The position numbers and the translations under genes are program-made. Below are positions 21,544 to 31,413 of a stretch of DNA of 64,000 nt, piece by piece (position 1 is the stretch's first letter; each line of letters opens with the position of its first letter). The notes below the pieces were generated by a model. The model was not told the DNA's origin. It did no database searches and saw only the letters and a list, made by a program, of their open reading frames with translations. The stretch lies in NCBI RefSeq assembly GCF_042186555.1, contig NC_133325.1, forward strand, positions 92,665,303 to 92,729,302. Direction: 5' to 3'. Source of the stretch: Aquarana catesbeiana (lineage: Eukaryota > Chordata > Amphibia > Anura > Ranidae).

Positions 21544-21930
21544 TAGGGCTCCTTCACACGGACGCGTCCGTGTACGGAGCCCGCTCTGCTCAGCAGGGGA
21601 TTGCTCCGTCGATCCCCGCTGAGCAGGAAGATGACAGATCCGTCGCTGCACAATGTGCAGCGACGGACCTGTCAGAGTGCCGCTCCCCTCTATGGGGGAT
21701 CGGATGAGGACGAACCATAGAGTCCGTCGTCACCCGATCCGATCCACAGAGGGATGGAAAAGTAGGTTTTTCCTCCGTCACACTTTTTTGGATCAGAGTG
21801 GGTCGGATGTCAGCGGACATGTCACTGCTGACATCCAATGCTCCATAGAGGTCTATGAAGCGTCCGTTCAGGTCTGCCTAAAAAACTGGCAGGCGGACCT
21901 GAACGGACAGTCCGTGTGAAAGAGGCCTTA
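21544..21930. mobile_element. MITE of the GTGTGAAAGAGGCC type
   Basis: ttagggctccttcacacgga and the right end tccgtgtgaaagaggcctta form TIRs. The interior (gcagcgacggacctgtcaga, gatccccgctgagcaggaag) is closely related to 39,076-39,475. Confidence 0.85.
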
Positions 21931-22148
21931 CTCGAATGGACACCCAGATGAAGATGAGCGTTTTTCTTTCAATTTAATTAATTTTTTTGCTCTTTTTATG
22001 TTTTTTTTTAAATGGTAATTTTTTTCCTTATATGTATTTTTTGATTTTTTTATATTTTCCCCTTTTTAAAAAGATGCAACTTTTCTTTTTTAATTATTTT
22101 TTTTTTTAGGGGTTCTTAATGTTTTTTTCATATGAATAGTTTTATTTT

Positions 22149-22940
22149 ATGGGTGTAAGCACGGTGGCTAAAATGACCCAGACAACTTGCTTAGCACTGT
22201 GGGAGGAGTTGCATGATGCGGTCATGCCTGAGCCAAAGATATGTGGGAAGAGGTTCCATGTGAATTTTGTGAGAAGACTCCGTTTCCCTGAGGGAGCCCT
22301 GGATGGAAAACACGTCAATGTGAAAATGCCACACAAGTCAGGATCAACTACAAAAAATACTTCTCTATAGTCTTCTTGGGGTTGGTGGATGCTCACCTTC
22401 AGTTCATATCCATTGACGTTGGAGCGTACAGCAGCCAAGGAGATGCAAAAATCTTCATAGAGTCTGCAATGGGTCGTCGGCTATATGAAGGCCGTTTCTA
22501 GATTCTCCCAACAGGTCTTTCCCATGCACAATGGAGCTGAGTCTTCCACTTGTCATCATAGCAGATGAGGCTTTCAGACTAGATGAGAACCTAATGCACC
22601 CCTGCAGTGTGTATGGACTTTGCCAAAGGCAGAAGATATTTATTTATCAACTGAGCCATGCCCGTTAAATTGTTGAATTAGCATTTGGCATCTGTACTGT
22701 GAAGTGGCGGGTACTGCTTTCATGCATGCAGTTGGATGTTGAAAATGGCCTGCTGTGTGCTCCCTAATCACCTATGTGGTAAGGAGAAAGGCTCCTGGGA
22801 ACCTGCACCCCCAAACCGTGCTCAGGATGTCCAGTTTACTGTATATTGCACTGCACAGAACATGAGCCTTAGAAATCAATTTGCAGACTTCTTTGTTTCA
22901 CCTGAGGGTGAAGTGTTCTGGCAGGATCAATATGTGTAAT
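22149..22940 (+). pseudogene. PIF/Harbinger transposase, second subfamily, decayed
   Basis: Harbinger transposases carry a DDE catalytic domain (DDE_Tnp_4 family, related to vertebrate HARBI1). On the plus strand, across several frames, I read WEELHDAVMPEP, then after a gap FPEGALDGKHVNVKMPHKSG (first Asp), FISIDVGAYSSQ-like sequence (second Asp, about 22,407-22,440), SAMGRRLYEGRF, LPLVIIADEAFRLDENLMHP (about 22,545-22,605), a QKIFIYQLSHAR-like tract, then IVELAFGICTVKWR (third acidic residue, about 22,670-22,710). The order is that of the intact copy at 26,597-28,782 but with low identity, so it is a different subfamily. Several frameshifts are needed. It may pair with the tail of a Myb-like ORF on the opposite strand at 23,705-24,170. 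Confidence 0.8.
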
Positions 22941-23704
22941 GTCATCTTATATATCCATTGGCTTTGCATCTTCTCAGCTTTTCTGTCCTCAAAATAAAAA
23001 AATATCCATGTCTTTGAATAACATTTTTCAAACTTGTTTTTTGTGTCTTGGCATATTTTTATCTTTTTTCAACTGTGTGCGGAAAATCGGCCATTCTCCA
23101 CGTACGTATTTACCCCACACAGAAGAAAAAGTGTTCTTTTCTACTGTGAGAGCTATAGCATACAGTGGTGTCTGTACGCATTTTACCCCAAACAGAAGAA
23201 ATAGTGGGGCTGATTTACTAAAACTGGAAAGTGCAAAATATGGTGAAGCTATGCATGACAACCAATCAGCTTCCAACTTCAGTTTGTTCAATTAAACTTT
23301 GACAAAAAAAAAAAAACCTGGAAGCTGATTGGTTTCTATGCAGTGCTGCACCAGATTTCACACTCTGGAATTTTATTACAACAACCCCTGTGTGTTCTTA
23401 TCTTCTTTGGGAGGTAAAGAATACAGTCAGCTTTGGTGTCTGTACACATTTACCCTACACATAAGAAATAGTGTGTTCTTTTCTTCTGAGGGAGTTAACA
23501 CATACAGTCTCTGCATAGCTATGCATGCATTTACCCCCCACACAAGAAAAAATGTCCTACTTTGTGCTATGCAAATGACAAATACAAAAACTAAATGACA
23601 AAACAACTTAATGCAATTCCCTTTTTTTATTTAACTGAAAAATAATTTTTTTTTTGTATTTTTTTAAATGGCAAAGATGTAAAAAATTGCCTGCATGAAT
23701 GTCA
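22941..23704. repeat. Non-coding with an inverted-repeat MITE at 23210-23380
   Basis: ggggctgatttactaaaact-gg (23,213) and the partner near 23,340-23,375 (ctgcaccagatttcacactc) frame a hairpin whose middle is cttgttcaat/aaactttgac and ccaatcagcttcca / tggaagctgattgg. The flanks contain repeated tttaccccacacaagaa-like tracts. No gene. Confidence 0.55.
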
Positions 23705-24170
23705 CTATTTCAGGCAAGGGCAAAAGGGGCAAACAATTTCAGGAAAATAATAAACAGTAAAAATTGTTGTTGGTATGAGGGGAATGAGGATATTTATCCC
23801 CTTGGGAATAAATCCCATGGAGATTGGGGGTGATTTCTGTGGTAGTGAGCTGGTGGCTCCATATAGGAGCTTGTTAGTGATGGGGGCAGCCATGGTGAAG
23901 TAAGATGATAGGAAAGGGAAGATGGCCTAGTGGAGGTTACGGCTTACAGAGGTGGACCTTGAGAAACAGTGCATGGATAGGTGGGTGGTGGCATGCCACT
24001 TCTCTTAGCTGTCCTATATTGTATGGCAATAAAACGTATGGCATCCATGCATTGTTTCTCAAGGTCCCCATCAATGTCCTCCATAATGTGGTACAGGTTG
24101 CGGTAAAAGATGGCCCGGGGGTTACTGGGATTCAGAAATGAATCTGCGGCTATACCGTGGTTGGTGCTGG
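23705..24170 (-). pseudogene. Possible Harbinger second-ORF (Myb-like) C-terminal tail
   Basis: The minus-strand frame reads HGIAADSFLNPSNPRAIFYR, NLYHIMEDIDGDLEKQCMDA, IRFIAIQYRTAKRSGMPPP and then proline-rich sequence. Harbinger elements usually carry two genes, a transposase and a Myb/SANT protein that helps it reach the nucleus and bind the ends. The tail here is compatible with the C-terminus of that second protein, and it faces the transposase remnant at 22,149-22,940. No SANT domain is visible: its place is taken by Penelope-like sequence, so the gene is cut off at about 24,172. This assignment rests on position and general character and is low confidence. Confidence 0.35.
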
Positions 24171-24171
24171 G

Positions 24172-25657
24172 AGCAGGGTATAAAAGTGCGGTCTTTTTCA
24201 GTGAGGATTTGGGAATGGTACTGGTGGTATTAATAGATGAATCATCTCCTTGTTTCAGAAGAGAGTCTAGATCGATGGTATCGATTAAGTCTCTCGAATT
24301 ACTCTCCTCCAATAAGGAGTTTAAATTGTCTAAATCAGTGGTTCTCAACTCCTGTCCTCAGGACCCACTAACAGGCCAGGTTTGCAAGATAACTGAAATA
24401 CATCACAGGTGATATAATTTGCTGATCAGTGATTGCAGTATTCTAGTCTGCATCACCCCAAGGTAATACTTAAAATCTGGCCTGTTAGTGGGTCCTGAGG
24501 ACAGGAGTTGAGAACCACTGGTCTAAATCTTGTCTCGCTGTATGCTCTTCAGTAATAATTTTCGAGTGTAGAAGTGAAGATCTTAAATTGCCTCAAATCT
24601 GTCCAACCTGTTGGTTGGACAAAACGAGAGTCCTTTAGAAAGGACTGAAATTTCATCTTGAGTGAGGGGGTGAGAAGAAAGATTAATGATATTTAATTCA
24701 GAGGACAAAATTGGTGATTTTAAGGTGGTGTCGGAATCAGGGGAACAGAGGGATTCCCCTGTTTTTTGGGGAAAAATATCGTAGGAATCTTGGGAGTGAC
24801 AAAAAGGGGAGTGTTACCTGCGGTGGCTGCTGGGGCCGCAGCGCCAACAAGATCCACCGGTGTTGGAGTTGCTGCCCCTGGACCCACCACAGGAGAGGTG
24901 CAAGAATTGTGTTTCGGTGCATGCTTGTTAGTAGATGTAGTGGGGTTGTTGCCATCTCGGCGTCTTTTAAGCCGTCTAGTATGTTTAGAGTGTTTGGAAG
25001 ATGGATGTGATGTAATGGATGATGCAGAAGAGGTATCTGACATGTCCATTTGTGCATGGTTTGGTAATGGATTATGTTGAAAACCTATTATAAACCTTTT
25101 TGATTCCATTTATATGCCCTTCCCTCAGAAAAGGCCTGTCTATCTCTCAAAAATTTGTTCTCTTTCTTAGCAAGAATATTTTTATTAAAGAGTTCTATAT
25201 GGATTCTTCATTTCTCATTCAATTTCTGAAAGGATGAATGGCCCTGTAAAGGTTTAATTTGAGAAAATATGTTATCTATATTAGCATCTATATAGACTAG
25301 GCGTTTTTGGTACTCCTCAATTAGAAGCCTCATCATGTCTGTAGAACAAGATTTTAAATTGTTTTCCCAGGCCATTTTGAATGCAGGGTCAATATCATCA
25401 AAAGAGGGAAAGATTTGGACACAAAGCCCTAAGGGGTTTAGATCATCTTTAATATATTCTTGAAATGTTTTGATATGCCAATGTATAAGTGACTGCTTCT
25501 CAAGCCATTTTGTCAGGCCCAAGAACAGGAAACTTAGTTCTGATTCACGGGATTCATTTTGGCCATATTCTTTTTGAAGTTTAGATACAAAATCATCCCA
25601 AGACTGTTTTAAAAATTCTTCCATGTTTTTAACAACACAATTAACACTGTAACTCAA
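24172..25657 (-). pseudogene. Penelope-like element ORF, N-terminal part
   Basis: Penelope-like elements encode a reverse transcriptase, often with a GIY-YIG endonuclease; in vertebrates a long N-terminal region precedes the RT. The minus strand opens at 25,657 (MSYSVNCVVKNMEEFLKQSW), continues for 149 codons with a coiled-coil-like tail (LLIEEYQKRLVYIDANIDNI), has a stop at 25,208, then ILAKKENKFLRDRQAFSEGR, a Ser/Pro-rich linker (25,109-24,720), and LNIINLSSHPLTQDEISVLS followed by KGLSFCPTNRLDRFEAI, a pattern I associate with the block just before the RT in amphibian Penelope-like elements. DTIDLDSLLKQ follows. The RT and endonuclease are absent: similarity ends near 24,172. Stops, frameshifts and the MITE at 24,336-24,520 make it a pseudogene. 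Family call from memory of motif order. Confidence 0.6.
24336..24520. mobile_element. hAT-type MITE, 185 bp, TSD gtctaaat
   Basis: Ends cagtggttctcaactcctgt and exact reverse complement, flanked by an exact 8-bp gtctaaat (24,328-24,335; 24,521-24,528). The CAGTGGTTCTCAA terminus is typical of Charlie-like hATs. Confidence 0.93.
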
Positions 25658-25808
25658 AAAGGGATTTCAGAAAAAGGGACTTATACGGTATCTACTACCC
25701 CAGGGGTGTCCAAACTTTTTTCAAAGAGGGCCAGATTTGATGAAGTGAACATGTGTGAGGGCCGACCATTTTGCCTGACATTCTTTGAACCATTAAAATT
25801 CGGTCTAA

Positions 25809-28800
25809 TGCCCCGTACACACGGTCGGATTTTCCGATGGAAAATGTCCGATCGGAGCGTGTTGTCGGAAATTCCGACCGTGTGTGGGCTCCATCGGACA
25901 TTTTCCATCAGATTTTCCGACACACAAAGTTGGAGAGCAGGAGATAAAATTTTCCGACAACAAAATCCGATCGCGTCAATTCCGACCGTGTGTGGCCTGT
26001 TCCGACGCACAAAGTGCCACGCATGCTCAGAAGAAATTCCAAGACGGAACAGCTCGTTCTGGTAAACAGCGTTCGCAATGGATACAGCACTTTCGTCACG
26101 CTGCAATGTTAAAAATGGTTTAATACAGCGCACTCTCTTCTTCTTTATAATGTGACAAGAATTAAGTAGTTTTGCTGCTCATATTCACACACACTTCTCA
26201 CAAAGTTGTATTTTTGTTTTTTTATTGGGATTCCCTGAGTATATTGTTATTAGTTGTCACATCTGACAGAATTTTTTTTTTTTATTTAATTTTTTTGGGG
26301 ATTTTAAGCCTTTTTTTTGATTTAATGTTTGTATTTTTTCAAAGGCTGATCTTTGTTCAATGTTATTTTTATTTTTACTCCAGAATATTTTTGTGTGTGT
26401 TTTGTGTGTCAAGTTACCCCAACACCATTATTATCTTGTATTATTTAATCTCCAGGAGATTGTTTGTTGTTGGTGTCCCTTGTTCATTTCTGGACATTTT
26501 CTGGACTCAACACATTTCTGTCAGGGTCAGCTAAAACAAACACAAGCAGTAAATGTCCACCAAGAATTTCTTTTTTTTTTTAATTATAAAAAGGCTTCAC
26601 AGATTGTCTGGCATATTGATAGCCCCCCTACCCGCAAAGAACTCCAGGTAGCGTAACCGGACATCACGGGCACTCAGGGAGGGCAAGCCAGGACGGCCAC
26701 TTTCAAGCGCCGTCAGTGTGGTTTGATGTAGGATTCCGGCCTCAGGCCCAACTGAGCCAGCATAGTTAGCCGAATGTTTCCTTAAAAAGTTATGGAGAAC
26801 ACAGCACGCCAGTATAATATGGTTCAGTTTATACTCCGCCATATGGATGGGTGTCAGAAATAGTCGGAACCGGCTGGCCAGGATTCCAAATGTGTTCTCC
26901 ACCACTCTTCGGGCTCTGGCCAGCCGGTAATTAAAAACCCTCTGTTCCAGGGTGAGGGTCCTCATTGGGAATGGCCGCATCAGGTGGTCCCCCAGCGCAA
27001 ACGCTTCATCAGCAACGAACACAAATGGGAGTCCTTCCACATTGTCCTCTGGAGCTGGCAAGTCCAAGCTGCCATTCTGGAGACGCCTGTAGAACTCCGT
27101 CTGGGCGATGACTCCACCATCGGACATCCGGCCATTCTTCCCCACGTCCACATACAAGAAGTCGTAATTAGCCGACACCACCGCCAACATCACTATACTA
27201 TTAAACCCCTTGTAATTATAATAGTACGACCCCGAGTTGGGTGGTGGGACGATGTGGACGTGTTTCCCATCAATTGCCCCTCCGCAGTTAGGAAAGTCCC
27301 ACCGCTCGGCAAAGTGGGAGGCCACAGTCTGCCATTCCTGTGGCGTGGAAGGAAACTGTTGAGGAAAAAACAATAAACATTACTATTTTTACTCAGAAAC
27401 ATGGCAAGCAGATTATACACAAACATTATGGGGCAACCTCCAGATAGCATTTATTAAGGGGAATTTAACAAAGCCAAAGTATAAGGTACACCTATCATAT
27501 TCCCCCTCCCCCCCTCTCATGGGCCATTTCTAACATTATAGGGGGTGTGTGGAAATCTTGGACAGGTAACCCTCTTCACTTCATTGAGAGATGAATGCCT
27601 AAATAATGGGTATTACTTTGAACAGACCCTCCTTAGTTACACTATTGGCAGACCACTGGACAGGTAAGAAGTGTCATAATACAAAGATATAAATACACAT
27701 TGTACACATTTGAGGACATTTGGACATTCTGCTATTACCTATCAAGATAATAATAGGATACAAAAACTTTAAACAGTACCATTGGAAAGTATACAGGCAG
27801 GCCCTTGCACTACATGCTTTGGGGAATTCATCCATAAATCTGAGCACTAAAGAGGTGGGTATAGTGTGTATGGGTTTTGCAAAGTCAGCAGATAGATGAT
27901 TAAGGATAGAGAATTGGGATCAGCTGACTTAGCAGTTGGGGGAGGGAGGGTTACTAAAAATTTTTGGGGGACACCACAAAAAAAACCCTCTGGCACTCTG
28001 CCTGATTTTAAATCAAAAATAACATTTCAAAACATTTTAGGGGGTGTTTGGGGTAAAGCACTACTATGGAGCTGATAAAATACATTGTTAAGTGACTACA
28101 TGAGGTGAATATAGGGCAGGAGACACCATGCTGGGGAGGTTAGTGAAGGGCAAATATGTATGAAGGACATAAAATAATAATTACATAAAAATCCAGCATG
28201 CATGAGAACAAAGGGGACATTCACAGCATATTACAATCATGGTAATTAGGGAATGAGGAAAGAAATACAATATATTAGCAAACATTCAATACAATAAAAT
28301 GTGATATAAAAGGATAAAAATCTTACCTTCATATACTCCTTCTGCAGGACCTGGATGATGGCAGAACAGGTCTCCGGGATAATGATCCCCAGAGCCTGGG
28401 GGGAGATGCCTGTTGAGAACTTCAAGTCCTGCAGGCTTCTCCCTGTGGCCAAATACCGCAGGGTAGCGACCAACCTCTGCTCCGGAGTGATGGCTTGCCT
28501 CATGCAGGTATCCTGCCTGCTGATATAGGGGGTCAGCGAAGCCAACAAACTGTGAAACACGGGGTCCGTCATCCTGAGAAAGTTCCTGAAATCATCAGGA
28601 TTATTCTCACGGATCTCACGGAGCAAAGGCATATGAGAGAACTGGTCACGCTGAAGCAACCAATTCTTGGTCCATGAACTCCTCCCCACCCTGTTCATGG
28701 ACTGGACTTGTGTCAAGATCAGGACCCCAACACCAAGCCCCTGCACAGCACGAACTCTACGAGGAGTACGCATACGAAACATGGCTAGAAAACGGTCGGC

Positions 28801-29256
28801 TGCTCAGAACGAAGTAACAGAACGCACTGAAGAACAGCAAGGCCTGTGAAGAGCGACCTGAAAAACAGCAACGAGCGGACAAGATCGCACAGAAAACTCC
28901 AATACGAACTGACTGCACGCACTGAAGAGCAGATACAAACCCACAAGCACAAACTGAACGGCAGAAAACGATCTGAAAGCCACGAGTCTGAAAAAGCGCG
29001 AATCGTCTCTCACCAAACTTTTACTAACACGAGATTAGTAAAAGGAGCCCAAAGGGTGCCGCGCTTGGTTCTGAACCGGCCTTTTCTAGTCTCGTCGTAT
29101 GTGGTGTACGTGACCGCGTGGTTGGCGATCGGAAATTCCGACAACTTTGTGCGACCGTGTGTAGACAAAATAAGTTTGAGGCAACATCCGTCGGAAAAAA
29201 TCCTAGGATTTTGTTGTCGGAATGTCCGAACAAAGTCCGACCGTGTGTACGCCCTA
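25809..29256 (-). mobile_element. Autonomous-looking PIF/Harbinger element, 3.45 kb
   Basis: The left end tgccccgtacacacggtcgg and a right end reading gtccgaccgtgtgtacgccc are TIRs, with TAA on both sides (25,806-25,808; 29,257-29,259). Sub-terminal blocks repeat ttttccgacaac and acgcacaaagtgccacgc tracts, shared with the five MITEs. It contains one intact spliced transposase gene; I find no Myb-like partner. Confidence 0.9.
26597..28782 (-). CDS. PIF/Harbinger transposase, two exons, apparently intact
   Basis: Cut-and-paste transposase of the DDE_Tnp_4 / HARBI1-related family, which recognises 3-bp targets. Exon 1 runs 28,782-28,327 (152 codons) and exon 2 runs 27,355-26,597. The junction is convincing: ATGAAG then GTAAGA at the donor, a pyrimidine tract and CTCAACAG at the acceptor, phase 0, joining YMK to FPSTPQEW, the order found in HARBI1 relatives. 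Exon 1 holds the N-terminal helical region (DPVFHSLLASLTPYISRQDT, TPEQRLVATLRYLATGRSLQ). Exon 2 holds CGGAIDGKHVH (first Asp), YVDVGKNGRMSDGG (second Asp), FVADEAFALGDHLMRPF and RRVVENTFGILASRFR (catalytic Glu). The spliced product is about 404 residues with no stop or frameshift, normal for the family. The ~970-bp intron is A/T rich and carries nothing else I recognise. The splice model is unproven. Confidence 0.88.
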
Positions 29257-29936
29257 TAAGTGTGTTCGTTCGAGCACTAATACACTGCCCAACAAGAATT
29301 CTCTTGCCTTTGTCGCGCTCGTTCCCGAGACACAGACGAATGCTCTGCTCTTTGGGGGTACCGTTAATTCTTAATGGTACCCCACACATTGGAAAACGTG
29401 GGGTGCTTTTGGTGCAGTGCAATTTAAAAAAAAAAAGGTAAGGGAATTCTTTCCCTGCATTTTTGTGGGTAGGGAAGCCCACTGAAATGAATGGGCTGCC
29501 CTACACGCAGCACGCAGCCACACAGATGTGAACCAAGGGCTTGTTCACATGTCAGGCTGGAGGGGCAGTAAACCCGCTTGGTTAAGCTGTTTTTACCACC
29601 CCCAACTTCTCCCCCTTTAGCTGCAGAGGGAGCAGCTGGGGGTGTACACATGCTATGGCTGCAGCTGGAGGTATACCCAGGCTGAATGGGGCTGCACTGC
29701 AAATATCCCGCAACTGTGTGCATTGCACGGTTGCGGTATAGTGATGCTGCATTTACGGGCTTAAAACAGGTGGTGAGGAGGCAACATAATGCCTCTTTAC
29801 AACCTGTCAAATGCCTCTGAAAAGTGATCTGTGCATGGATTGCTTTTCAGAGGAGCAGCAGTCCTGGCTGCTATCACAAACAAGCCATACAAAAGCAGTT
29901 CTGATGGTACAGGAATGGGGGGGGGGGGGATTAAAA
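29257..29936. repeat. Non-coding repeat sequence between Harbinger and the CA array
   Basis: Contains a short hairpin ggtaccgttaattcttaatgg-tacc near 29,359-29,381 and a gggcttgttcacatg-type MITE trace at about 29,540. No gene. Confidence 0.45.
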
Positions 29937-30095
29937 GTAACATACACGCATACATAAACACAGACACACGCACACACATGCAGACACATACACACATACA
30001 GACACATGCATACACAGACATACATACAGACACATGCACACACACACACACATACAGACATACATACAGACACATGCACACACGTACAGACACAT

Positions 30096-30137
<42 letters not shown>

Positions 30138-30297
30138 ATACATACAGACACATGCACACACACATACACACACATGCAAACACACACATACAGACACATG
30201 CACACACATACATACAGACATACATAAAGACACATGCACACACACGTGCACACACACACACACATACAGACAGACACACATGCACACACACATGAAT
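29937..30297. repeat. CA-rich microsatellite, ~360 bp
   Basis: (CA)n interspersed with catacagacacatg units. All frames on both strands stay open for 90-180 codons purely from the repeat. Confidence 0.97.
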
Positions 30298-30892
30298 AAA
30301 GCTCTTTTAAAATGAATCTAGCTTCAATCACAGTACTGTACCTTTCCAACTTCTTCATTCAGCCGGGTACTGCACTGTAGGGGGAAGCAGAGAGCACAGC
30401 ACACTCCCCTGCACTTTACTTTCACTTTTGAGGCTGACGGAGCGTCTAACAGTGCCGATGTACAGTGCGGCAGGGGATCGGGCTCATCTGACAGCCCTGA
30501 TCCCGCAGCACACTGGCTGAGAAAGGCTGGTTTAGATAACCAGGCGGGCCGCTCAAAACCGGATTTTTGATTGGCCCGCGGGCCGGACTTTGGACATGCC
30601 TGTACTACCCGATAAACATGAATAATGTATGAATGAAGAGAAATCACCTAAGAGTTAATTCCCAGAAAACTCCTACCACATCCCATGTTACAACAATTTG
30701 GAAAAAAGATGCCCTTAAAGGGATTGTGTGGGTAGGAGTATGAGTAGGGGATAGAGGCAAAAGTACCAAAGTATATAAAACAGACAAATTTTATTACAAA
30801 ATAGCAATTACAAAATACAATTTAGGTGCTTGTTTGTCGGATCACATATGGACTCCAGAAAGGGGGTCATGCAGGTGATGTGATCACAAAAA

Positions 30893-30956
30893 ATCCCAAC
30901 ATGTTTCGGAAAAACGTGGGAATAGGGGTAAAAATATTCATTTCCTTCCTCAGGGG
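30893..30956 (-). ncRNA. Hammerhead-ribozyme-like motif
   Basis: On the minus strand CTGAGGA (30,953-30,947) fits the CUGANGA core. After one extra A, GGAAA can pair with TTTCC just before GAAAC (30,907-30,903). ACATGT then supplies a palindromic stem III, followed by U, then GGG, which can pair with CCC before the core. Penelope-like elements are known to carry hammerheads with short stem III. The long stem II loop and the extra A are non-standard, so activity is doubtful. Confidence 0.45.
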
Positions 30957-31035
30957 TTAAGCGGAAGCAAACTGTTAATGTCTGGTAAAGAAAAGTTTGT
31001 TTTCAGTATAGTAAAACATATAGTAAAAGGAATGA

Positions 31036-31063
31036 ATATATATATATATATATATATATATTT
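31036..31063. repeat. (AT)n microsatellite
   Basis: Uninterrupted TA dinucleotides, about 14 copies. Confidence 0.97.
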
Positions 31064-31413
31064 GATACAATAAATTTTGTGTGAACATAGCAGAGCATGT
31101 CAGAATATGGGAGAAAAACAATACAATTTAAATATCCCTTTTGGGAATAATGCACAAGCCTCATTAAAGAGCGACGGAGCCTCAAGTCTCAAAGATTGCT
31201 AAGTAGCAATATTGTGCCAGAGAAATGGGGTTCAGCCAGATAGATAGCTGATCATCAGGTTGATGGAAAGTAAATGGGGGAGGGAGATGGGCGGAGCCTA
31301 GCGGAGCAGACATGCATTGTTAGAGCTCTGCACCGCTGAGAAGAGAAGGACAAAGCGGAGCCTGCAGGCTCAAAAGGTATCCATTTGAACCTTTTTGCCC
31401 CAGGGAACAAACT

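Larger units (their letters stand above)
20090..21545. mobile_element. TTAGGCCCC-type MITE interrupted by a hAT
   Basis: ttaggccccttttacatggg at 20,090 pairs with gaccgtgtgaaaggaccctta ending at 21,545. The two halves are separated by the element at 20,261-21,311. The interior has gacggacctgtc and inverted partners. Confidence 0.75.
25701..30602. mobile_element. hAT-type element, TSD tactaccc, carrying a Harbinger
   Basis: The left end caggggtgtccaaacttttt and the right end ggactttggacatgcctg are imperfect inverted repeats. Exact 8-bp tactaccc flanks them (25,693-25,700; 30,603-30,610). The element's own sequence is short (about 110 bp on the left and the right part past 29,257). No transposase of its own is visible. 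Its insertion split the Penelope-like element. Confidence 0.9.
30611..31264 (-). other. Probable Penelope-like 5' flank
   Basis: If the hAT is removed, this sequence lies directly upstream of the minus-strand Penelope-like ORF. It carries a hammerhead-like motif (30,893-30,956) and an (AT)n run (31,036-31,063). No open frame of note. Its right edge is the L1 target site. Confidence 0.5.

Noticed and set aside
27374..28326. Possible extra exon or Myb-like gene in the Harbinger intron
   Set aside because: A/T-rich, no frame over ~85 codons and no SANT-like Trp spacing seen.
29797..30358. Frames of 90-183 codons rich in Cys/Val/Met or His/Thr
   Set aside because: Pure translation of the CA-rich microsatellite; all frames of both strands are open for the same reason.
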